Positions 32,059-39,955 of a stretch of DNA of 64,000 bases are shown here, in pieces (within the stretch, counting starts at the first letter, position 1; every line of letters starts with the position of its first letter). The stretch spans positions 166,558 to 230,557 of the forward strand of contig JAEZFW010000072.1 of the NCBI GenBank assembly GCA_023417315.1, read 5' to 3'. Below the pieces are notes generated by a model that ran no database searches, was not told where the DNA came from, and saw nothing but the letters and a program-made list of their open reading frames with translations. Source of the DNA: Pseudomonadota bacterium. Lineage in GTDB: Bacteria > Pseudomonadota > Gammaproteobacteria > Steroidobacterales > Steroidobacteraceae. The position numbers and the translations under genes are program-made.

Positions 32059-33882
32059 ATGAATAGCGAGCAACGGCCGCTGCGCCATGCAGTCCGGTCG
32101 GTCATCTATCTTTGCGTCGTGAGTGCCGTGGCCGCTTGCGGTGGAGGAGGCGGCGGCGATGGCTCAGGTTATGTGAATCCGCCGACTGCGCAGCAGCCCA
32201 CGCCGCCTCCACCGCCTGCGCCGCCGCCGGCTCCGCCGGAACCGGAGATCAGCGCATTCACGCAAAGCGCGCTTGCATCGAATGGTTCGGTCGCAGGAAC
32301 CGTTGCCGATGTCGATGTGATCAACCCATGGGGGCTCGTGATCGGACCGAACGCGCCGGCGTGGTTCGTGAACAACGCGACGGATAGAGCGACGATCTAC
32401 GATGGTACGGGGAAGAAAGCGAGCTTGATCGTTACGCTGCCAGCAGGCACGAACGGGCCTGCGGCGCCGACCGGAATCGTCGCGAACGGCACGACGGATT
32501 TTGCAGTGACGAATGGCGCGACGTCCGCTGCCGCACGTTTCATCTTTGCAGGTGAGGCGGGCACGATCTCGGGTTGGAATCCGACGGTCGCTCCGACCGA
32601 TGCGATCACGATGTATGACGATGGGGCGGACGGCGCCATCTACAAAGGTTTAGCGATCGCGAACGATGGCTCGGCGAACCGCTTGTACGCAACGGACTTC
32701 CACAACAACAAAGTCGACGTCTTCGACGGCGCGTTCACGAAGATCTCCGTGGCGGGCGGTTTTGTAGACTCCACCTTGCCTCAAGGGTTTGCCCCGTACG
32801 GTATCCAGGCAGTGCAGCTCGACGGTCAAACGGTGATCGTCGTGACGTATGCGCAGCAGGACGATGAGGCGCGCGATGAAGTCACGGGCGCGGGATCTGG
32901 GCTCGTGAATACGTTCGATACGAACGGCAATCTCATCGCAAACCTGATTCCAAGCGGTGGCGAGTTGAATGCACCGTGGGGGATCGCGCTGGCGCCTGCG
33001 GACTTCGGTACGCTGAGTAACGCCTTGCTCATCGCTAACTTCGGTGATGGGTTGATCAACGGCTTCAGTGCTGCGACAGGTGAGCACATTGGCGCGTTGA
33101 GCGATGCTGCGGGGAATCCTATTCAAAACGACGGGCTGTGGGCGATCGCATTCGGTAATGGTGCGCGCAATCAACCGCCGACCACGTTGTACTTCACGGC
33201 TGGAATCGCGAATCAAGCGGCGGGTGTGTACGGACGAATCGATCTCGGCGCGACCGCACCTGACATCGTCGCGCCAACGGTTGCGCTGAGCGCGCCGGCG
33301 GCAGGTGAGATCAGCGGCACAGTGACCGTGAGTGCGGATGCCTCCGACAATGTCGGCGTCGCGCAAGTGCAGTTCTTGGCCGGCACCACCGTCATCGGCA
33401 CGGCAACGGCGGCACCGTTTTCGATCGACTGGGACACGACCACAGTCGACAACGGCACTCTCAATCTCACCGCGCAAGCTCGAGATGCCTTCGGCAATGT
33501 CACCGCATCCACTGCAGTGGCGGTTTCAGTGAACAACGTCGAACCGCAGCCTGCGCCGCCGGTCACACTGGCGGAGTTGCAAGCAACGATCTTCGGGCCT
33601 TCGTGCTCGGGTTGTCACACTGGCGGCGGTGCAGCGTTGCCAAGCGCCATGAACCTGTCGAATACCGAGGCGACGTTTGCTTCGCTCGTCGGTGTGGTCA
33701 GCTTGGAGGTGCCTGCGCTACAGCGCGTGCAAGCCGGCAATGCGGATAACAGCTACTTGATCGACAAGCTCGAAGGCACTCAGACCGTGGGCGGGCGTAT
33801 GCCTCTGTTCGGAACACCGCTCGATCAAGCCACGATCGATCAAGTGCGTGCGTGGATCAACGCGGGCGCGCCAGCAAACTAG
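32059..33882 (+). CDS. TIGR03118-like lipoprotein with Ig-like and C-terminal haem-binding domains
   Basis: This 607-aa exported protein has a lipobox-like VVSAVAAC at about residue 27, then a Gly and Pro linker. A six-bladed-propeller-like region of the TIGR03118 family follows (about 65-400; NPWGLVIGPNAPAWFVNNA, GFAPYGIQAVQL, LNAPWGIALAP). Next is an Ig-like domain (APTVALSAPAAG...). The C-terminal cytochrome-like module has one CSGCH haem site and a Met ligand candidate in GGRMPLF. It probably acts in extracytoplasmic electron transfer, but the redox partner is unknown. GAGGGA six bases upstream supports the start. Confidence 0.85.
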   Translation: MNSEQRPLRHAVRSVIYLCVVSAVAACGGGGGGDGSGYVNPPTAQQPTPPPPPAPPPAPPEPEISAFTQSALASNGSVAGTVADVDVINPWGLVIGPNAPAWFVNNATDRATIYDGTGKKASLIVTLPAGTNGPAAPTGIVANGTTDFAVTNGATSAAARFIFAGEAGTISGWNPTVAPTDAITMYDDGADGAIYKGLAIANDGSANRLYATDFHNNKVDVFDGAFTKISVAGGFVDSTLPQGFAPYGIQAVQLDGQTVIVVTYAQQDDEARDEVTGAGSGLVNTFDTNGNLIANLIPSGGELNAPWGIALAPADFGTLSNALLIANFGDGLINGFSAATGEHIGALSDAAGNPIQNDGLWAIAFGNGARNQPPTTLYFTAGIANQAAGVYGRIDLGATAPDIVAPTVALSAPAAGEISGTVTVSADASDNVGVAQVQFLAGTTVIGTATAAPFSIDWDTTTVDNGTLNLTAQARDAFGNVTASTAVAVSVNNVEPQPAPPVTLAELQATIFGPSCSGCHTGGGAALPSAMNLSNTEATFASLVGVVSLEVPALQRVQAGNADNSYLIDKLEGTQTVGGRMPLFGTPLDQATIDQVRAWINAGAPAN

Positions 33883-33945
33883 TGGAGTGACGGTCGCTCG
33901 TGCGCATCCCTGCGCGCCGCGCCCTTCGCACTTCCCTGTGCATCA

Positions 33946-34162
33946 GAGTGACGAGGTGACGAAGTCAGAAGTGACTTCGTCACTTTCGGAGCCGAGCGGC
34001 ACTTGTCCGTCACCCTCGCGGAGGCGAGGGCCTATCCGGAAAGACAAAGCCAACCATTCGAATAGATCCTCGCTCCGCGAGGATGACGGATTGAGGGGCT
34101 GACGGAATCAGAATCGCTCGCCATGTTTCTGACTTCGTCACCTTGTCACCCTCGTCACTCAG
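33946..34162. repeat. Nested inverted arrays: GTGACGAAG 9-mers around a CTCGCGGAGGCGAG palindrome pair
   Basis: Outer arms are GAGTGACGAGGTGACGAAGT (from 33946) and CTTCGTCACCTTGTCACCCT (34134 onward). Inner arms are GTCACCCTCGCGGAGGCGAG (34011-34032) and CCTCGCTCCGCGAGGATGAC. They occupy most of the 365-bp gap 33883-34247; no gene is seen there. Confidence 0.7.
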
Positions 34163-34247
34163 CGCCTTAGAATCGTCCTTCCGTCCACTTACATCCAGCG
34201 CACGATGCGCATACGTTTCCTTCACTCAAGATCACCGAGTGGAAGCG

Positions 34248-35459
34248 ATGCGTCACATCGGAGTCGCGACCTCCCAGGCGAATATCACCACGCTGGCCGC
34301 TCGGGCGTCTGCTCAGTCGCTCAGTAATCTGCCGCGACCCTCGTGGTCCGTGCTCATCGTCGCGACGGCCATCGTTGCGGGCTTGACCTGGGGCATCGCG
34401 CGCCAACGTACATCGCAGATCGACCCGCGCCAGGTCATCACGGTCAATCTCGCCGCGGCGCAGTTGGCCATCGAGGATCAACGGCTCGTCGACCCGCCAG
34501 AGCACAGTGCGGCGTACTACTATCGACTGGTGCTCACGATCGAGCCCACCAATGAAGCCGCACGCGTCGGATTGGATTCGTTGTCGGAGCAACTCCTCGA
34601 AATCGCGAAGAACGCCATACTCGAGCAACGTTTCTCGAACGCCGTCGAGGCGCTCGATGACGTGCGGCGAATCGCTCCATCTCATCGCCGCATACCGTTT
34701 ATCGAGGCGGAACTGCGAAAGGCACTGAATGCCTATGCTGCCTCGATGCGAGCGCCTGTGGAGACAAACCAGCCTGCCGAACGAGTTGCGACCGCAGGAT
34801 TGCCGAAACCGACTCGCTCTGCGGATGGCCCGCCAGAGAGGAAGTCGACGAGTCCAGCCAAGGAGGCACCGCCGGCTAAGACCGAACGTGTCGATCGTGT
34901 TCCTTCGGCGCCATCAGAGTCGCGCACAGCAACGCTGGCCGTTGCGAAGGTGCGTGAGCACGAAAGCGGTTCAGCGCTCGCTGCAATACCAATACCGTCG
35001 CAGTCGCCCAGCGAGCTCGAGATAAGTACCCGACAGCTTTCATCTCATGTTAATGCGCCGCTTTCCGGGCAAGCTCACGAAGCTCAAGATTCGATGCAGA
35101 GAATCGAGCCTACGATCGTTGCCAATGCGCCGCAATCGGCTGCGGGCGGTGCTGCGCAGCCAGAGCCCGTGTCCGTAACCGCCGCTCGCATCGAGCCAAA
35201 GATCGTGAGGATGGTTCCTCCCGAGTATCCGAACTCCGCACGCGATCGCGGGATTGAGGGTTGGGTGGACTTGACCTTGATCGTTGCCCCATCCGGCGAG
35301 GTCGTCGATGCGCGTGTGGACGCCAGGGAGGGTGCGAAGTCATTCGAGCGGGCGGCGCTGGCGGCCGTTCGCAAATGGAAGTACGAGATCGAAGGTGCGA
35401 GCGGATCGAGCACACCGCTCGATGTGCCTGTGCGTGTTGCTTTCAGACTAGAGGAATAG
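34248..35459 (+). CDS. TonB-family energy transducer with TPR-like segment
   Basis: The 403-aa protein has one N-terminal transmembrane helix (about 33-52, WSVLIVATAIVAGLTWG). A short helical repeat segment (about 65-160) and a long Pro/Ser/Ala-rich periplasmic linker follow. The C-terminal TonB domain contains PEYPNSARDRGIEGWVDL, the V.A..G.S.FERAAL segment and AVRKWKYE. It probably transmits proton-motive force to outer-membrane receptors, such as the TonB-dependent receptor at 18.4 kb. ExbB/ExbD are not in the window. ATG 34248 has GGAA upstream; the longer frame from 34143 runs through a repeat arm. Confidence 0.87.
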   Translation: MRHIGVATSQANITTLAARASAQSLSNLPRPSWSVLIVATAIVAGLTWGIARQRTSQIDPRQVITVNLAAAQLAIEDQRLVDPPEHSAAYYYRLVLTIEPTNEAARVGLDSLSEQLLEIAKNAILEQRFSNAVEALDDVRRIAPSHRRIPFIEAELRKALNAYAASMRAPVETNQPAERVATAGLPKPTRSADGPPERKSTSPAKEAPPAKTERVDRVPSAPSESRTATLAVAKVREHESGSALAAIPIPSQSPSELEISTRQLSSHVNAPLSGQAHEAQDSMQRIEPTIVANAPQSAAGGAAQPEPVSVTAARIEPKIVRMVPPEYPNSARDRGIEGWVDLTLIVAPSGEVVDARVDAREGAKSFERAALAAVRKWKYEIEGASGSSTPLDVPVRVAFRLEE

Positions 35460-35473
35460 CGCGCGGTGTTGCT

Positions 35474-36037
35474 CTAAAGCTCGGGCGGCAAACGCGGTCG
35501 GATGGCTTGAATCTCGAACCCCGCGGCACGCCATCCCTCGATGCCTTCAGGAAACCAGTGGACGTTGCGATAGCCATAGTCGATCGCGCGCTTCGCTGCA
35601 TTCCAACTCAACCAACATCTCTCGTGACAGTAGATGACGATGGGGCGATCGAGATTGCCCGTCGTTTCCTGCTCCAGTTGCGCAGCAAAGAACTCGTCCA
35701 CGGTTGCGCTCACCGCACCGTTACCCACATCGGGGATCCAGATCGCCTTGGGAATCGCTTCGTGCGGTAGCGGCAGCCAAGGAGCATCGGCCGGCATGCC
35801 CTCCGGTCGCTTCGGCATGTTCGAGACATCGATCAAGAGCGGGTTCTCGTTCTCGATCAATTCCCTGAGCGCTTTAGCATCGATGACTTCTCCGCCGCTG
35901 ATCGTCGCGGGCACCGCCGAGTTCACGGGGCCCGTCCAAAACCCTTCCGGCTCTGGGACGTTCTCAGCTCGCGCGGAGCCGGAAAGTAGCAGCCACAAAG
36001 AACACAAAGAACACAAGAAAGATCTGTTGAAGATCAT
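35474..36037 (-). CDS. Rhodanese-like CXXCW protein of the quinoprotein relay system
   Basis: The 187-aa exported protein has the rhodanese fold ending in the diagnostic IVIYCHERCWLSWNAAKRA, a CXXCW motif. This is characteristic of the PQQ-dependent catabolism-associated family (TIGR03865 type). Such proteins co-occur with quinoprotein alcohol dehydrogenases. Its signal peptide MIFNRSFLCSLCSLWLLLSG is encoded by the left arm of an inverted 9-mer repeat, and the other arm supplies purine-rich AAAGGAAG, the only SD candidate. It is the third gene of the operon, 52 bases after the SoxYZ-like gene. Confidence 0.85.
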   Translation of the reverse strand: MIFNRSFLCSLCSLWLLLSGSARAENVPEPEGFWTGPVNSAVPATISGGEVIDAKALRELIENENPLLIDVSNMPKRPEGMPADAPWLPLPHEAIPKAIWIPDVGNGAVSATVDEFFAAQLEQETTGNLDRPIVIYCHERCWLSWNAAKRAIDYGYRNVHWFPEGIEGWRAAGFEIQAIRPRLPPEL

Positions 36038-36077
36038 CTCTCTTTCTTCCTTTGTGTTCTATGTGTTCTTTGTGGTT
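35992..36077. repeat. Inverted CACAAAGAA 9-mer arrays forming a tight hairpin
   Basis: The left arm 35992-36020 (GCCACAAAGAACACAAAGAA...) faces the right arm 36044-36077 (CTTCCTTTGTGTTCTATGTG...). The loop is about 23 bases. The start of the CXXCW gene lies in the loop and its signal peptide in the left arm. A transcript of the operon would fold this stem over the CXXCW translation start. Confidence 0.8.
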
Positions 36078-36089
36078 GTGCTTCTCTTC

Positions 36090-36917
36090 TTATCTGGCGT
36101 CCGAGACTTGCTGCGACGGCCTAACCTCGAACGTGCGCTCGAAGGTGTTGTCCCTGCTGTCGTTCACGACGACTCGCAACTGTCCTGCTTTGTGCGCGAC
36201 GAAACCGAAGTTGATGACAGGGTCGGTGGAGAGCGCGATGTCCGATTCGACGTTCAAGACCTTCTTACCCTCGAACGTCACATCGATCGTCTTGATGAAG
36301 TGCGCCGGTGTGTAGTGGCGCGTGATCTGATCCATCTGCATCCCGTTGAAGTTTGGATGACGAATCATGAGCTGCGCTCGCACGGTTTTGCCGAGCGCGA
36401 TGTCCGTCGGCAGCCGCAGTCGCATCTTCCCTAGATCCTGCAGCGCCGTCGGATCGTTGGAACCCGCTGGTGCCGAGCACCCGCCGGCCGCCTTGACGAA
36501 CTTCTGCACGGAATAGAGCTTTCCGTCCTTCGCCTCGGCGACGGCGTGAATGTCCGTGTAGGTGTTCACGCGCATGCGAACCTTCAGCTCCGAAGGGTCA
36601 GCTGCTTCGCCAAACGTGAACTTGCCCGCGAGAGGGCCGGGGTTGTTGTCGATGATCAGATAGAGCCGCTCGATCGGCATCGATCCGAGCGTCGTGACCG
36701 CCAAGGGTACGAGCGCCGCATCGAGTGCACGCTGCGGTGCTTCGAGATCGAGAACGCCGGCTCCGTCTGCAACCGCACGTTCCTTGAAGATCGCTTGTTT
36801 CAACTGCGCCCAACGCTCGGCACGCTGAGCTTCGTCATCGGACGCAGGCGCTTGTGCAACGACGGCACTGCTGACCGTCGCCGCCATCAAGAACGCTGCC
36901 AGGTGCTTCATTCCCAT
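36090..36917 (-). CDS. SoxYZ-like fused carrier, quinoprotein dehydrogenase-associated
   Basis: The 275-aa exported protein (signal peptide MGMKHLAAFLMAATVSSAVVAQA) has an N-terminal SoxY-like and a C-terminal SoxZ-like Ig domain. The SoxY carrier tail equivalent is KAAGGCSAP, whose Cys would be the attachment residue. SoxZ features MIRHPNFNGMQMD and HFIKTIDVTFEGKKVL follow. It matches the fused SoxYZ family found with quinoprotein dehydrogenases (TIGR04557 type). It overlaps the metallohydrolase by 10 bases, with AAGGAG five bases before the ATG. Confidence 0.87.
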   Translation of the reverse strand: MGMKHLAAFLMAATVSSAVVAQAPASDDEAQRAERWAQLKQAIFKERAVADGAGVLDLEAPQRALDAALVPLAVTTLGSMPIERLYLIIDNNPGPLAGKFTFGEAADPSELKVRMRVNTYTDIHAVAEAKDGKLYSVQKFVKAAGGCSAPAGSNDPTALQDLGKMRLRLPTDIALGKTVRAQLMIRHPNFNGMQMDQITRHYTPAHFIKTIDVTFEGKKVLNVESDIALSTDPVINFGFVAHKAGQLRVVVNDSRDNTFERTFEVRPSQQVSDAR

Positions 36918-37861
36918 TCCAGCTCCTTGAAAGCTTGTGTGACATTGTGACCATGGTACTCGTCGAAAAGTGCCCAGTGTTCGCGCTCGCTTGTCCCCAC
37001 GAATTGCGGAGCCTCATCGATCTCGACGCCGTCGGCAATTGCCGTGCGAGTCTGCGTCAGTAAAGTTTCTAGGTAGCGCTCGAGGTTCCGCGCTGCCGGC
37101 GCGAACTCGACAGTCGCCGGACCGTGCCCCGGAACCACTCTTTTCGAATCGAGGTTCGCGAGTGTCTTTAGCTCGTTCATCCAGCCTTTCAAGCTGCCAT
37201 CCAGCGAAGGAACACGATCGACGAACAGCAGATCCGATGCGAACAGCGTGCGCGTCTTCGAATCGAGCGCGCTCACATCGTTATCGGTATGCGCGATCGG
37301 GTGCGCGATGAGCTCGACAGTGCGATCGCCGAGATCCAGCTTCGAACGCGTATCGATGAGCATGGTGGGTTGAACGATTGGGCCGGCGGCATCTTCGCCG
37401 AGCACCTCTTCCAGACGCATCCGATAGTAGTCGCCGCGTTGCGCGAGCGCAGCTGGAAGTTTCGCGTGTCCGACGAAGGTCGCCTTGTCCTGCACGAATG
37501 CCCCGGCTCCGAAGATATGGTCCGGGTGAACATGCGACATCAGTACGTACCGAATCGGGAGCTGCGTGATCTCGCGAATGTGTCGGCGAAGCTGCTCGCC
37601 GTCCGCGAGACTGCCGCCCGGATCCATCACCGCAACGGCCTCGGTGCCTACGATGAACCCGACATTCGCGATCGCATCCAGATTGTGCGCCGAAGCATTC
37701 TCGTGGACACCCTTGCGCACGTGAATGCCCGGCGCGATTTCTTGCGTTTCGAACGTGCGCTGCGCGGCATGCGCCGTCCTCAACCGCGTGGACAGGCAGC
37801 AAAGACAGGCGGCACCGATGAGAGCGTCACGACGAGTGATGAGCGCCGGTGGCGAGTTCAC
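36908..37861 (-). CDS. Quinoprotein relay zinc metallohydrolase (MBL fold), Tat-exported
   Basis: The 317-aa product starts at GTG 37861. A twin-arginine segment ITRRDALIGAACLCCL marks Tat export, fitting a metalloprotein folded before export. The MBL metal motif is SHVHPDHIFG, with further ligands in PIAHTDND and the PGHGP motif. It belongs with the quinoprotein relay metallohydrolases; the substrate is not known. It heads the operon with the SoxYZ-like carrier and CXXCW protein. No quinoprotein dehydrogenase is adjacent. Confidence 0.86.
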   Translation of the reverse strand: MNSPPALITRRDALIGAACLCCLSTRLRTAHAAQRTFETQEIAPGIHVRKGVHENASAHNLDAIANVGFIVGTEAVAVMDPGGSLADGEQLRRHIREITQLPIRYVLMSHVHPDHIFGAGAFVQDKATFVGHAKLPAALAQRGDYYRMRLEEVLGEDAAGPIVQPTMLIDTRSKLDLGDRTVELIAHPIAHTDNDVSALDSKTRTLFASDLLFVDRVPSLDGSLKGWMNELKTLANLDSKRVVPGHGPATVEFAPAARNLERYLETLLTQTRTAIADGVEIDEAPQFVGTSEREHWALFDEYHGHNVTQAFKELEWE

Positions 37862-37956
37862 ACAACTTCCGAGATCGGGGCGTTGCGAAGCAGCCTATCG
37901 CCCCCATCCGCACGCGTCATTGGGTGTTTTCCCTCTACTTAGAACGCGGGCTCGGC

Positions 37957-38175
37957 TCATTCCGAGGATCGGCCTGAGGATGGGCCCAAGAAGGGTCCCA
38001 AGAATGGTCGACGCGTAGCCACGAACGGTTCGGAATGCCCCGATCGCTGTGATTCTCGTAGATCCGCGATAGCCGCCTTGAGCTGGGCGAGCCGCGCTAA
38101 ACGTGCACGCCGGTCATTGTCGCGCGGATCGGCAGTGCGAAACGGTGGAAAATCCTTCTGCGGCATGAGGCCCAT
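37957..38175 (-). CDS. Possible small charged protein
   Basis: A 72-codon frame starting with ATG 38175 (GGAG two bases upstream) encodes a Lys/Arg-rich helix (RRARLARLAQLKAAIADLRES) and a C-terminal repeated GPFLGPSSG. I do not recognise it. It is the only candidate in the 455-bp gap 37862-38316 and could be spurious. Confidence 0.25.
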   Translation of the reverse strand: MGLMPQKDFPPFRTADPRDNDRRARLARLAQLKAAIADLRESQRSGHSEPFVATRRPFLGPFLGPSSGRSSE

Positions 38176-38316
38176 GTCTCCGTCCGGAACACGGGACTCA
38201 CCTTGAAGGCGTCGCGAAACAGTGAAAATCGTACGAAAGGGCGAGGTCTACTAGAATGGGACTGCTCTTCACATAATGAGAAGCGAGGCAGCGGGCCTCA
38301 GCCTAAGGGAGACGCG

Positions 38317-38934
38317 ATGCGAACACGAGAACGATGGCAGCTGTTCCTCTGCTGCCTGACGCTTGCTGGGGCAAGCGTGTCGGCACAGGACATGTTCGTG
38401 ACGGACAAGCTCGTGCTGAACGTCTATGCGGAGCCCGATCAAGAAAGCGAGCGGCTGCAGACGCTCGAAACAGGCGACTCGGTGGAGATGATCGAGCAGC
38501 TGGGCAACTTCTATAAAGTGCGGCTCGAAGATGGCCGCGAAGGTTGGGTGGGCGCCAACTACCTCACGATGGATGTGCCCGCGCAGGTCAAGCTGCGAGC
38601 CTTGGAGAAGGAGCAGAAGGCCGCTTCGCAAAAAGCGGAGCAGCAGCTCAAAGGACAGATCGCGTCACTCGAGAAACAGAATGCCGAATTGGCTCAGGAA
38701 CTGAAGACGCTGAAGGAAGCAACCTCGCAGGCGCCCGCACCAGAGCCGACCGTTGCGACAGAACCTCCAAAGGAAGAAATTAAGGTTTCGGATAACGAGG
38801 ATCGAAGGTTCAGCAGCGCTCTGATCTGGGCTCCGTTCGTGCTGGTCGCTGGCGGATTGGGTTTTGCGGCGGGCTATCAAACGTTGGCGCGAAAGATCCA
38901 AAATAAATTCGGCGGGGTGAAGATCTATCAGTAA
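38317..38934 (+). CDS. SH3-domain protein of the YgiM/TIGR04211 family
   Basis: The 205-aa product starts at ATG 38317 with GGGAG upstream. A signal peptide (LFLCCLTLAGASVSAQ) precedes a bacterial SH3 domain (LVLNVYAEPDQESERLQTLE, GREGWVGANYL). A Lys/Gln/Glu coiled coil (about 90-140), a short Pro/Ala linker and a C-terminal transmembrane helix (IWAPFVLVAGGLGFAAGYQ) follow. This order is exactly that of YgiM-like proteins: periplasmic SH3 and coiled coil anchored in the inner membrane. The function is probably envelope-related, possibly peptidoglycan binding. Confidence 0.88.
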   Translation: MRTRERWQLFLCCLTLAGASVSAQDMFVTDKLVLNVYAEPDQESERLQTLETGDSVEMIEQLGNFYKVRLEDGREGWVGANYLTMDVPAQVKLRALEKEQKAASQKAEQQLKGQIASLEKQNAELAQELKTLKEATSQAPAPEPTVATEPPKEEIKVSDNEDRRFSSALIWAPFVLVAGGLGFAAGYQTLARKIQNKFGGVKIYQ

Positions 38935-38959
38935 GGCGGCTGGATCGAAGAGCTAAGAA

Positions 38960-39098
38960 TCTCTCGCCAAGCACGCCGAGCCCACAAAGGAAGATCAAGA
39001 CTCAGATCAGATCATGATACGAAAATCTGTGTCTCAGCCGCCTTCAAACGTATTCAACCTTCTCTGACTTTGCGAGCTTAGCGTGTTTGGCGAGAGTT
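38960..39098. repeat. Inverted CTCGCCAAG 9-mer arrays
   Basis: The left arm 38961-38993 (CTCTCGCCAAGCACGCCGAG...) is matched by the right arm 39058-39097 (...AGCTTAGCGTGTTTGGCGAG). The loop is about 65 bases. It lies between the convergent SH3 and glutathione peroxidase genes, so it may terminate both. Confidence 0.75.
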
Positions 39099-39115
39099 TC
39101 TTGGCTTGATGACTC

Positions 39116-39682
39116 TCACGCGCCTTCTTTCGCAAGCGCTTCCGCAATCGCCTTCTTGAGCTCTGCACTTTCCGGTTCGACTTTGCTGTCGAAATGCGCG
39201 ATCACTTTGCCGTCGCGCCCGACCAAATACTTGTTGAAGTTCCAGCCGGGTTCCTTGCCCGTCTTCGCGATGAGCTTCTTGAAGAGCGGGTTTGCTTCAT
39301 CGCCCTTGACCGAGGATCGCGTGAACATCGGGAAGCTCACGCCGAAGTTGAGCTTGCAGAACTCCGCGATCTTCTCGTCGCTCTCGAACTCCTGCTGTTT
39401 GAAATCGCCCGATGGAAAACCGAGCACGACTAAACCGTGCTCCTTGTGTTCCTTGTACAGGTTCTCGAGTCCCTCGTACTGCTTCGTAAAGCCGCAATGG
39501 CTCGCCACATTGGTCACGAGCAACACCTTACCGCCGTAGGTTTCGCAGATGTTCTCCGGTCCGCCCAGCAGGCGGCGCTGTGTCGCATCGATGTCGGTGG
39601 ACGCGCAATCAAGCGCTTGTGCGCTCGAGGCTATGAATCCGATAGTGGCTATGATGGCGGCGCGGGCGGCGAGAGTACGCAT
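39116..39682 (-). CDS. Exported glutathione peroxidase-like thiol peroxidase
   Basis: The 188-aa product starts at ATG 39682, with GGAGG upstream. Signal peptide AAIIATIGFIASSAQA. Catalytic residues of the GPx family are present: peroxidatic Cys in NVASHCGFTKQY, Gln in GDFKQQEF, and Trp/Asn in WNFNKYLVGRDG. It should reduce peroxides in the periplasm; the electron donor may be thioredoxin-like rather than glutathione. Confidence 0.9.
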   Translation of the reverse strand: MRTLAARAAIIATIGFIASSAQALDCASTDIDATQRRLLGGPENICETYGGKVLLVTNVASHCGFTKQYEGLENLYKEHKEHGLVVLGFPSGDFKQQEFESDEKIAEFCKLNFGVSFPMFTRSSVKGDEANPLFKKLIAKTGKEPGWNFNKYLVGRDGKVIAHFDSKVEPESAELKKAIAEALAKEGA

Positions 39683-39955
39683 AGGAGTTCCTCCAGAAGG
39701 CCGCATCATAGCGGAATCGAGCTCGTTGCCTAATCCACGAGCTGTGCAAACTTTTGTAGACCGCTGTCGCGCCGGGCCGACCGGCGGAGGCTCTCATCCG
39801 AGCTCTGCTTGTGTGCGGTCTCGTTGTGAGTATTTTGATCTTGATTTCGCCGCGATCGCCGGCTCCGCCGCGAGATCGTTCAGCAGATCGGTGCGCCTGT
39901 CCGGCGCCGTCGCATGCAGGAGGCCTCGGATGATTCTCTAGCCGACAGACGCCGT

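Noticed and set aside
39425..39470. KEHKEHG in glutathione peroxidase as another repeat-derived segment
   Set aside because: This position normally has a similar charged helix in GPx proteins and no array surrounds it.
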